Positions 1 through 7,000 of a DNA stretch of 7,487 bases are shown here, one piece after another. The position numbers and the translations under genes were made by a program. How positions within the stretch are numbered: position 1 is the first letter of the stretch; the number at the start of each line of letters is the position of its first letter. Under the pieces are notes generated by a model. That model did not search any database. It saw only the letters and a program-made list of their open reading frames with translations, and had not been told where the DNA came from. Source of the stretch: Solobacterium sp. (GTDB lineage: Bacteria; Bacillota_I; Bacilli_A; Erysipelotrichales; Erysipelotrichaceae); NCBI GenBank assembly GCA_017543025.1, contig JAFYGX010000068.1, positions 1 to 7,487 on the forward strand. The letters run 5' to 3'.

Positions 1-35
1 ATGAACAGCTCTGCTTTTTTATTCGGGCATTTCAG

Positions 36-63
36 TTGATTTATGCGCTGTAAACTCTATAAT
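36..63 (+). promoter_or_regulatory. Sigma-A type promoter of the ribU leader
   Basis: A -35 element TTGATT (36-41) lies 16 bases upstream of a perfect -10 box TATAAT (58-63). Transcription would start near position 70, just before the 5' strand of the FMN riboswitch (from 76). This is the expected place for a promoter of a riboswitch-controlled gene. The start site is inferred from spacing. Confidence 0.72.
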
Positions 64-75
64 GATTAATGAAAA

Positions 76-184
76 ACTCAGGGCAAGGTGAAATTCCTGA
101 CCGGCGGTAAACCCCGCGAAGCTGCATACAGCAGCCTGAACCGGTTTGATTCCGGTGGCGACAGTAAAGTCTGGATGGAAGAGT
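76..184 (+). promoter_or_regulatory. FMN riboswitch (RFN element)
   Basis: This is the conserved FMN-sensing aptamer. The hallmark blocks appear in order: GGGCAAGGTGAAATTCCTGA (81-100), CCGGCGGTAAACCCCGCGA (101-119), a variable hairpin GCTGC/GCAGC (121-125 with 131-135), an ACCGG/CCGGT stem (140-144 with 152-156), and GGCGACAGTAAAGTCTGGAT (157-176). The closing helix P1 is ACTC (76-79) with GAGT (181-184). In this family, FMN binding stabilises P1 and turns the downstream gene off. Here the expression platform is a terminator at 210-236 and the target is a riboflavin transporter subunit, so the logic is feedback repression of uptake. Identification is from the known consensus; the switching mechanism is inferred. 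Confidence 0.95.
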
Positions 185-209
185 ATTGTTTCTTTTATCG
201 GTTTTCCTT

Positions 210-236
210 GAGGTTTTTCATAAAGCCTCTTTTTTT
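210..236 (+). terminator. Riboswitch-controlled intrinsic terminator
   Basis: The left arm GAGGTTTT (210-217) pairs with AAAGCCTC (222-229), including one G-T wobble, around a four-base loop. It is followed by seven T residues (230-236). The hairpin sits between the FMN aptamer and the ribU ribosome binding site, so it would stop transcription before ribU when FMN is bound. The left arm overlaps CCTTGAG (206-212), which can instead pair with the 5' end of the aptamer. Confidence 0.82.
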
Positions 237-241
237 GAGGC
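225..241 (+). other. Alternative hairpin overlapping the terminator
   Basis: GCCTC (225-229), which is the right arm of the terminator, can also pair with GAGGC (237-241) around a loop of seven T residues. The two hairpins exclude each other. The second ends three bases before the AAGGAG ribosome binding site of ribU (244-249). It could be a readthrough structure or part of translation control, but five base pairs is weak and it may be incidental. Confidence 0.3.
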
Positions 242-259
242 AGAAGGAGAAACCAGAAA

Positions 260-847
260 ATGAATCAGAAAATCAGTACAATTGCAAAAATTGCCGTTCT
301 CGGCGCAGCAGCCTTTATCGTAATGCTTGCAGAATTTCCGCTTCCTTTTTTTCCACCGTTCTACAAAATCGACTTAAGTGAAACCGTAGTTCTGATCGGG
401 GGATTTGCCCTTGGATGGGTTCCTGCAGCGTGCATTGAAGCACTTAAGATACTGCTCAATGTCCTGTTTACCGGAACAACGACCGCTTATGTCGGAGAAA
501 TTGCGAATTTCATCATCGGATGTTCGTTTGTAATTCCTGCAGCGATTATCTATCACAGAAAAAAAACACGCAGGAGCGGTATTATCGGCCTTGTGACCGG
601 CGGTCTCTTCATGATCATCATCGGCGGACTGATCAATGGACTTGTCCTTCTGCCTGCCTATTCCTATTTCTACCATATGCCGATGGAAGCACTGATTGAA
701 ATGGGCAGCAAGCTGATTCCTGCGATCCGGAACACTGCAACATTTGTTCTGTTTGCAACCATGCCGTTCAATCTCATCAAGGCTGTGGTTACTTCTCTTG
801 TGACACTGCTCCTGTATAAACGGATTTCACCAATCCTTCACAGCTGA
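260..847 (+). CDS. ribU: Riboflavin ECF transporter substrate-binding subunit RibU
   Basis: This 195-residue, very hydrophobic protein fits the S component of an energy-coupling factor (ECF) transporter. It would bind riboflavin in the membrane and work with the shared EcfA/A'/T module, which is not in this window. Several membrane helices are visible, starting near residue 8. Family-like segments are KIDLSETVVLIGGFALGW near residues 36-53 and GTTTAYVGEIANFIIG near residues 71-86; length is typical for RibU. The ATG at 260 is preceded by AAGGAG (244-249) at ten-base spacing. The upstream FMN riboswitch and terminator give independent support for riboflavin or FMN-related uptake. No terminator is evident downstream, so some readthrough into the next operon is possible. 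Roseoflavin or FMN transport cannot be excluded from sequence alone. Confidence 0.93.
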   Translation: MNQKISTIAKIAVLGAAAFIVMLAEFPLPFFPPFYKIDLSETVVLIGGFALGWVPAACIEALKILLNVLFTGTTTAYVGEIANFIIGCSFVIPAAIIYHRKKTRRSGIIGLVTGGLFMIIIGGLINGLVLLPAYSYFYHMPMEALIEMGSKLIPAIRNTATFVLFATMPFNLIKAVVTSLVTLLLYKRISPILHS

Positions 848-908
848 ACAGGTAGCGAAAAAAACAGAGAAAGCACTGCGCAGATCGCAAAATGAACCGG
901 TTGATTCG

Positions 909-917
909 TGATATAAT
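909..917 (+). promoter_or_regulatory. Extended -10 promoter of the cmk-der operon
   Basis: TGATATAAT (909-917) is a perfect TATAAT with the upstream TG of an extended -10 promoter. No good -35 box is seen at the expected place (about 889-894, AAAATG), which extended -10 promoters tolerate. A perfect palindrome AACCGGTT (895-902) lies just upstream and could be an operator, but it is short. Transcription would start near 924, leaving a leader of only about 17 bases before the ATG at 941. Confidence 0.6.
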
Positions 918-940
918 ACCGTTGTTTGGAGATTTTTATC

Positions 941-2041
941 ATGCCTAAATACTCACGTACATCTAAATATGAAGAGCTTCGGAGTCGACTACAGAATGAC
1001 GCGGAAAGCGGAATTCAGACTTCAGCTTTAAATCCATATGAGCAGAGGCTGAACAAAGCAGCTCCGCAGCAGTTTGATGCGCCTGAATCACCGCAGCCGG
1101 AAGTGCTGGACCTCATTCATGCAAGGCGTTCTGCAGGATATACCGCTGGCAGTCAGCAGGATATTTCTCTGCCGGAACCGGATGTTCCTGCAGGAGGAGC
1201 ACCGTTCAGTTCACAGTATTTCAAGAACAATGCAAACTATACAACTGCATTCAACAATGAATACATGAACGAGTACATCAATGAGGTCAAGAAATATAAC
1301 ATCGATCAGGGCAATGCGATGTCTGCCAACACCGATCTCGATATACTTCGCGGTTTAAGAGGAGAAAAACCGGTTCCGGCCAGGCAGCCGGTTCCGTCAA
1401 CTCCTTATCCGGAGGAGCCTCAGCCTCAGATACAGCCTCAGCCGGTTCCTCAGGTACAGCCTCAGGTTCAGATCAAACCTCTGACAAGAGAAGAGAAAAA
1501 AGAAGAACGTCAGGCGGCTCCTGCATATAAAGCTCCGGATACTGCAGATATTTCATTTCCTGCAAGACCGAAGAGTGTGAGCAGTACACCGGCTCCCAAG
1601 CCAAAATCCGATCCGCGTCCGTCACTGCCGTTTCTTGATGATGACGATGACGAGTATGATGATTATGATACATACGGAGATACGCGGGGAGAGACGCGGC
1701 CGATGTCGAAAGATGACATTGCGGCTGAAGTGCAGCGTCTGATCAACGGGAAACAGGGACGTGATACGGGTTCCGTCAAAGACGGAAAATACCGCTATGA
1801 TGATACTTCAGAAGGTGAGTATTATGAAGATCGATCGACGCGTCAGCAGCTTCTGAATGAAACCACTCAGATGCGCGCGCAGCTGGATGATTACGAAGAT
1901 AATCTGAACGATGTGAATGATAAGATGAAGCACACCAATCAGATTCTGAATATTGTCCTCATTATTCTGATCATTGCGCTGGCGCTTGTGCTGGCTGTTG
2001 TGATCTACTGGGTTCTTTTATCGAAAGGAGTATTAAGCTGA
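941..2041 (+). CDS. Disordered, C-terminally membrane-anchored protein of unknown function
   Basis: I do not recognise this 366-residue protein. Residues 1-300 look mostly disordered and polar, with a Pro/Gln-rich stretch (about 144-180), a Lys/Glu-rich patch (183-190) and a very acidic Asp/Tyr run (233-247). Residues about 301-333 could form a coiled coil, followed by one strong membrane helix (about 335-360) and a six-residue tail ending GVLS. No signal peptide is seen, so most of the protein should face the cytoplasm, as in a tail-anchored protein. The ATG at 941 is chosen because GGAG (928-931) lies nine bases upstream. A TTG at 926 would add five residues but overlaps that binding site. 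It is first in an operon with cmk, whose ATG follows after one base, and der. A scaffold or adaptor role at the membrane is possible, but nothing here proves it. Confidence 0.85.
   Translation: MPKYSRTSKYEELRSRLQNDAESGIQTSALNPYEQRLNKAAPQQFDAPESPQPEVLDLIHARRSAGYTAGSQQDISLPEPDVPAGGAPFSSQYFKNNANYTTAFNNEYMNEYINEVKKYNIDQGNAMSANTDLDILRGLRGEKPVPARQPVPSTPYPEEPQPQIQPQPVPQVQPQVQIKPLTREEKKEERQAAPAYKAPDTADISFPARPKSVSSTPAPKPKSDPRPSLPFLDDDDDEYDDYDTYGDTRGETRPMSKDDIAAEVQRLINGKQGRDTGSVKDGKYRYDDTSEGEYYEDRSTRQQLLNETTQMRAQLDDYEDNLNDVNDKMKHTNQILNIVLIILIIALALVLAVVIYWVLLSKGVLS
1418..1465 (+). repeat. In-frame CCTCAG hexamer repeat coding for Pro-Gln
   Basis: The hexamer CCTCAG occurs at 1418, 1424, 1436, 1448 and 1460, always in the same frame and spaced by 6 or 12 bases. 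It encodes Pro-Gln at residues 160, 162, 166, 170 and 174 of the anchored protein. TACAGCCTCAG is repeated exactly at 1431 and 1455. This suggests growth by local duplication inside a disordered linker, so the length may vary between strains. Confidence 0.6.
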
Positions 2042-2042
2042 T

Positions 2043-2720
2043 ATGCGGATCAATATCGCTATTGACGGACCGAGCGCTGCCGGAAAGAGTACGATCGCCA
2101 AAGAACTGTGCAGACAGCTCGGGTATGTACATCTCGATACAGGAGCTATGTATCGGTGCACTGCACTGAAAGCAATGCGGCTTGGGATCGATATGAATGA
2201 TGAAGAACATATCTGCCGCATGCTGGCTGATACGGAAATCGTCCTCAAACCGGATGGGAGTGTCATTTTAGATGGAGAGGATGTTTCCAGGGCTATCCGG
2301 GAAGATGAAGTTTCGCTTCGGGCAAGTGATGTTTCCAGACATCAGAAGGTCAGAGAAGATCTGGTAGCCCGCCAGAGAAAGATGGCTGAAGCCAAGGGAT
2401 TCATCATGGATGGCCGTGATATCGGAACGGTTGTTCTTCCGGATGCGGAGGTCAAAATCTATATGACTGCTTCTGCCAGAGCCAGAGCAATACGGCGCTA
2501 TAAGCAGAACCTGATTGAAGGAATTGCCACTTCAGATATTGAAACGATCGAAAAGGAAATTGCCGCAAGAGATGAGCAGGATATGAATCGTGTTCATTCT
2601 CCGCTTCGCAAAGCAGATGACGCAATCGTTCTGGATACTTCAGATCTTTCGATTGAAGAAACGGTAGATAAGATGAAGGAAATCGTTCAGCCGTTCCTTG
2701 ATAAGGAGGAAACATCATGA
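2043..2720 (+). CDS. cmk: Cytidylate (CMP) kinase
   Basis: Cmk phosphorylates CMP and dCMP with ATP in the cytoplasm, feeding CTP and dCTP pools and recycling CMP from RNA and lipid turnover. The 225-residue length is normal for the bacterial enzyme. Visible motifs are the P-loop GPSAAGKS (residues 9-16), the nucleotide-binding LDTGAMYR (31-38), DGRDIGT (123-129), and the lid and C-terminal region with R151, R152, R176, D177 and the family pattern [20 protein letters not shown] (176-195), ending VLDTS (196-200). The ATG follows the previous stop after one base. The nearest binding site is AAAGGAG (2024-2030), twelve bases away, so translational coupling is likely. The stop overlaps the start of der in ATGA (2717-2720). 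Many Bacillota carry rpsA between cmk and der; here it is absent. Confidence 0.97.
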   Translation: MRINIAIDGPSAAGKSTIAKELCRQLGYVHLDTGAMYRCTALKAMRLGIDMNDEEHICRMLADTEIVLKPDGSVILDGEDVSRAIREDEVSLRASDVSRHQKVREDLVARQRKMAEAKGFIMDGRDIGTVVLPDAEVKIYMTASARARAIRRYKQNLIEGIATSDIETIEKEIAARDEQDMNRVHSPLRKADDAIVLDTSDLSIEETVDKMKEIVQPFLDKEETS

Positions 2721-4030
2721 AACGTGGAGTAATTGCAATCGTTGGCCGTCCGAATGTCGGAAAGTCAACGATTTTTAACAGAATTGCCGGAACCCGGATT
2801 TCGATTGTAGAAGATACACCCGGCGTGACGAGAGACCGTATCTATGCGGCCGGAGAATGGACCGGACATGCGTTCCGGTTAATTGATACCGGCGGTATTC
2901 AGCTTGCGGATCAGCCGTATCAGAAAGAAATTCAGGCGCAGGTCTCCATTGCGCTTGAAGAAGCGGATGTGATTCTGTTTGTTGTCAACGGAAAATTCGG
3001 AATGACGGATGATGATGTATATATTGCCAGGATGCTGCAGAAATCAAATAAGCCGGTCGTGCTGGCTGTCAATCAGATTGATGATGAGTCAAGGCTTGTG
3101 AATATCTACGAATTCTATGCGCTTGGCGTTGGCGATCCGATTGCTGTGAGCGGTGTCCATGGAATTGGAATCGGCGATGTGCTGGACGCATGCGTTGATA
3201 AATTTCCGGAAGAAGATACGGATCAGCAGGATGAAGGACTCCGGATTGCTGTGATCGGAGAGCCGAATGTCGGAAAGTCATCTCTGGTCAACGCAATACT
3301 GAAAGAAGACCGGGCAATTGTCGCAAATGAACAGGGCACGACAAGAGATGCAGTAGACACTGCGTTTGAGTTCGAAGGCAGGCCATATGTGATTGTTGAT
3401 ACTGCCGGCATCCGCAAACGCGGAAGAGTATATGAATCCATTGAGAAGTATTCTGTTCTGCGGGCACTTTCGGCCATTGAATCCTGTGATGTTGCGGTCT
3501 TTCTGATTGATGCGGAAGCCGGGATCCGGGAGCAGGATAAGCATGTTGCGGGATATGCACATGATGCAGGAAAGCCCATGATTATTGTCGTGAACAAATG
3601 GGATGCGGTTGAAAAAAACGATAAGACGCTGAATGAGTTTACGGAAAAAATCAGAAATGAATTCGTTTATCTTTCCTATGCGCCGATTCTCTTTGTCTCT
3701 GCAAAGACAGGGCAGAGAGTCAGTCAGCTGCTTCCTCTAGCAGACAGAGTTGCGGAAAACAGCAGGCGGAGAATCGCAACCAATGTGCTGAATGAAGTAA
3801 TCGCAGATGCGCAGGTCAGCACGCCTGCACCGGCAAGGAACGGAAAACGATTCCGAATTTATTATGCTGCAGAGGTCAGCGTTCAGCCTCCGACATTTGT
3901 TCTCTCCTGCAATGACCCGAAGCTGATGCATTTTACTTATGAGAGATTCATTGAAAATACGCTGAGGGAAGCGTTTGATTTCGAGGGAACACCGATCCGC
4001 ATTATCGCAAGAAAAAAAGTCAGTGACTGA
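2717..4030 (+). CDS. der: Ribosome-assembly GTPase Der (EngA)
   Basis: Der is an essential GTPase with two G domains that helps mature the 50S ribosomal subunit. At 437 residues it has full family length. Domain 1 shows GRPNVGKST (10-18), DTGG (57-60) and a G4 motif reading NQID (119-122) instead of the usual NKxD. Domain 2 shows GEPNVGKSS (181-189), DTAG (228-231), NKWD (293-296) and SAK (328-330). A C-terminal KH-like domain follows (about 350-435, with GKRFRIYYA and [10 protein letters not shown]). A strong AAGGAGG (2703-2709) lies seven bases before the ATG, which overlaps the cmk stop by four bases. The last codons form the left arm of the downstream terminator. Identity is secure; the NQID deviation affects only domain 1. 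Confidence 0.98.
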   Translation: MKRGVIAIVGRPNVGKSTIFNRIAGTRISIVEDTPGVTRDRIYAAGEWTGHAFRLIDTGGIQLADQPYQKEIQAQVSIALEEADVILFVVNGKFGMTDDDVYIARMLQKSNKPVVLAVNQIDDESRLVNIYEFYALGVGDPIAVSGVHGIGIGDVLDACVDKFPEEDTDQQDEGLRIAVIGEPNVGKSSLVNAILKEDRAIVANEQGTTRDAVDTAFEFEGRPYVIVDTAGIRKRGRVYESIEKYSVLRALSAIESCDVAVFLIDAEAGIREQDKHVAGYAHDAGKPMIIVVNKWDAVEKNDKTLNEFTEKIRNEFVYLSYAPILFVSAKTGQRVSQLLPLADRVAENSRRRIATNVLNEVIADAQVSTPAPARNGKRFRIYYAAEVSVQPPTFVLSCNDPKLMHFTYERFIENTLREAFDFEGTPIRIIARKKVSD

Positions 4031-4047
4031 ATTCACTGACTTTTATT
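4012..4047. terminator. Bidirectional terminator between der and the PBP gene
   Basis: GTCAGTGA (4019-4026) pairs perfectly with TCACTGAC (4033-4040) around a six-base loop, and four flanking A-T pairs can extend the stem to twelve. TTTTATT (4041-4047) follows on the plus strand, and seven A residues (4012-4018) give the T tract on the minus strand. It can therefore serve der and the converging penicillin-binding protein gene, whose stop lies about 30 bases away. The der stop codon (4028-4030) falls in the loop. Confidence 0.85.
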
Positions 4048-4069
4048 CTGGAATAAGAAGCGATCTCAA

Positions 4070-7000
4070 TCAGTGATGAAATCCGTTTTCATCCCAGTAA
4101 CCTTCTCCGATCCAGTTACCGTTTTCATCCCAGTATCCATACTGACTGTAATCTGTTGTGTCAAGCGGGATCCAGTTTCCGCCTTCATCATAGTATCCAC
4201 CCGGATTATCGTTATTGTTGAATGCAGCAACTGTGCAGGCGGTATTATCGCTTCCGTCGGCAGTTGTGCTGCCGCCGCATACTTTAACTTCCCCGCTGAG
4301 ATCACCGACATAACCGGTATAGAATCCGTTTGTAGATGATATCTCAGCAATCGGGTTTTCATTGACATATACAGTAGCCCAGTACTGTCCGTTACCGCCA
4401 CTCAGCCATGAGACATCTGCTATGCACGCGCCCCACTGATCAATACTGTTGTATGGATCATGAAGGCCGATGTAGCGGCTTCCTCCGGCACATACGCCGC
4501 TGGAATTTCCCCATGCGACATTCAGTGTGCCGAACTGGTCATAACTTGCACTCATCCCGGATGATCCGAGGAATTTCGCTTCATTCTGCTGATATGCGGT
4601 GAATTCTTCAACTGTGCTGAGCGGCATGTTTTCAAGTCCTGATTTTGAAACGCGGGAAGTGACTGTTCCGCCGCCGTCTGCGGCATATTCCGGTTTCACA
4701 TGCGGGAACGTACCGAAGATATACGTGGATTCAGTGACATCCTCCGGCGGCTGAAGTCCTTCCGGTGTGCCGAACAGTTCCGCTTCCTTATCCAGGAGCA
4801 GGCGATTGATGTTGCCGGGAATATTCAGAGAACTCTTGTACTGCGTATAATAGGTTTCCTTGCCGGCAACGGCCATATCATATCCGACCCAGACGCAGTT
4901 GGTATATCTACTGGTGCTCGCGACCATCCATTTGTCTTTCATCTGACCTTTCGGGATACCGTACTGAACACCGTCATTTCCCCAGTCTGTGGTACCTGTT
5001 TTTGCATAAACCGGGTAATCGCTCTTAAGAATCTGCATGTAGTTGAAGTAAGGTCCGCTGACATCACTTTCCTCGAGATCAGCAGCGAGATATGCACTGC
5101 CCGGGGAAAGAACTTTGGTATTCTGGCCATCCGGATAGATGACAGATCCGTCCGATGTCATCACAACTTTCTGAATCGTATGGGGTTTATTGTAAACTCC
5201 GTTGTTCATCAGCATGCTGTGGGCACCCGCAAGTTCCTTGCAGGTTGTTTCAAATGTCGTTCCGCCAATCGCATAGGAGAGATGGAAGTTTTCTGCCTTT
5301 ACATGTGAGAAACCGATCGCATGAAGGTAATCGACGACTTTTTCTTTTCCGATTTTCTCGACGACCCTGTTAAGTGTTACGATAGCCGGAATATTCAGAG
5401 AATTACCGACTGCGTCTCTGATCATCACATCGCCCTGATAGTTTTCACTTGCATTTACCAGAACCATGCTTTCAAGCGGGTAGGTGATCGGTTTGTCAAT
5501 CAGCACTTCATCCAGAGAATACCCCAGATATTCAAAGGCAAGGGCGTAGGATAGAAGCGGCTTGACACTGGATCCCGGCTGCTTGTAATTCATGGTTGCC
5601 CGGTTCAGAAGACGAGCACCGTCGTAATTACGGCCGCCGCCGACAGCGACGATTGCTCCGGTGTGGTTGTCCATGGATACCATCGCTACCTGCATCAGGT
5701 CATCCGGAAATACAACACTTGTTTCTCCGTTCTGAATCGCTTCAACCTGTTCCTGCATATTCCGGTTCAGGTGTGTATATATCTGCATGCCTTTGATCGT
5801 CGGATCAACTCCGGTCAGCTCAAGTGCTTCTTCCAGTACGACATCGAGGTAAGACTGATATTCACTGTCTTCCGTCGCCTGACGGGAGTCGCCGACCAGC
5901 GTGTTTTCCAGTTTGATTTTCTTCGCCAGTTCATATTCCTCATCTGTAATATAACCGTGATGATTCATCAGATAGAGGACATTGTTCCGTCTGTCAGTCG
6001 CATAATCCAGATAATCATACGGATTATAGCGGTTCGGAAGATTGACGATTCCCGCAAGCATTGCAGACTCACAGAGTGTCAGTTCATTGCAGCTCTTGCC
6101 GAAATAGTACTGGGATGCACGCTGGATTCCGCGGATATTACCGCCGAAGTTCAGTTTATTGAGATAAAGCTGGAAGATTTCCTTTTTCGAAAGCAGCTTT
6201 TCCAGTTTCATTGCGAGATAGATCTGCTGCACTTTATACTCGATCGATTTTGTACGCTCCTTACCGGCGCTTCCGTCTGTCGCTTCGATGGAGAAATAGG
6301 TATTTTTCACCAGCTGCATCGTGAAGGTGGAGCCGCCCTGATCAAACGACATAGTCTTCAGGTTTTCGATCATCGCCTTGGTGAAGCGCGGAATATCAAA
6401 GCCGAAATGAGAGAAGAAGCGGCTGTCTTCGATGGAGAGAAATGCATCCACAAGGGATTCCGGATACTGATCGTAGGTAACATTCTCTCTCAGATAGACG
6501 CCGACTTCTGTAATCAGATTCCCGGAATCATCGTAGATTTTTGTTGATTCCTCGCCGATAAAATCCGTGAGGTTGAGTGAAGGGGCATGATCCGTCATGG
6601 ATTTGATTATGAACCCACCACTGGCGATCGCGATCAGTTCCACAACAATTCCGATGCAGAGAATGATTGTGAGAATCCGAAACAAACCTCCCTCAGCGTT
6701 TGCGGAAGAAGATTTTCTGTTTCCGCCTGTCCGGGGAGGTTTTCCGCCTCCGCCGTCAGAGCTGCTCAGCGGTTGCTTTGCGGCTGCTGTTCTGTTTGAA
6801 GGAGAAGCTGAAGCTTCTTTCCCATATCCGGAAGAAGGGGATCTCTTTGCGGATGTAACGGCAGTGGCTGTTTCAGCAGCTGCTGCGCTGATCGGAATCG
6901 CGATGGTGCTTCCCAGATCCGGTTCGGCGGATGAACTATTCTTAAGACCTCCGGAAGAATCGAATGAACCGCTTCCGGATGATGCAGGAGAAATGATCGT

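Noticed and set aside
1..20. Possible end of an upstream terminator (GAACAGCTCTGC followed by T6)
   Set aside because: The left arm would lie outside the window, so the hairpin cannot be shown.
88..381. 97-residue reading frame across the riboswitch and start of ribU
   Set aside because: It starts inside the conserved FMN aptamer and crosses the terminator and the ribU start in another frame. RNA structure and ribU explain the sequence better.
841..905. Terminator after ribU
   Set aside because: Only short palindromes (CTGCGCAG, AACCGGTT) are present and none is followed by a T tract, so a terminator is not supported.
893..907. TGAACCGGTTGATTC resembles TGAACCGGTTTGATTC in the FMN riboswitch (137-152) with one base missing
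   Set aside because: A single short match with one indel is expected about once by chance in a window of this size, and no second aptamer block is present.
926..940. TTG start adding five residues to the anchored protein
   Set aside because: The codon overlaps the GGAG site that fits the ATG at 941, and it has no binding site of its own within a possible leader.
3223..3597. 124-residue minus-strand frame inside der
   Set aside because: It is opposite the second G domain of Der, whose protein-level conservation explains the open frame.
4700..5308. 202-residue plus-strand frame opposite the transpeptidase domain
   Set aside because: It is antisense to the KTG-containing region, with no ribosome binding site or recognisable domain.
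5663..6547. 294-residue plus-strand frame opposite the penicillin-binding protein
   Set aside because: It lies wholly antisense to the GT51 and transpeptidase coding sequence, has no family motifs and reads like a shadow of the conserved minus-strand gene.
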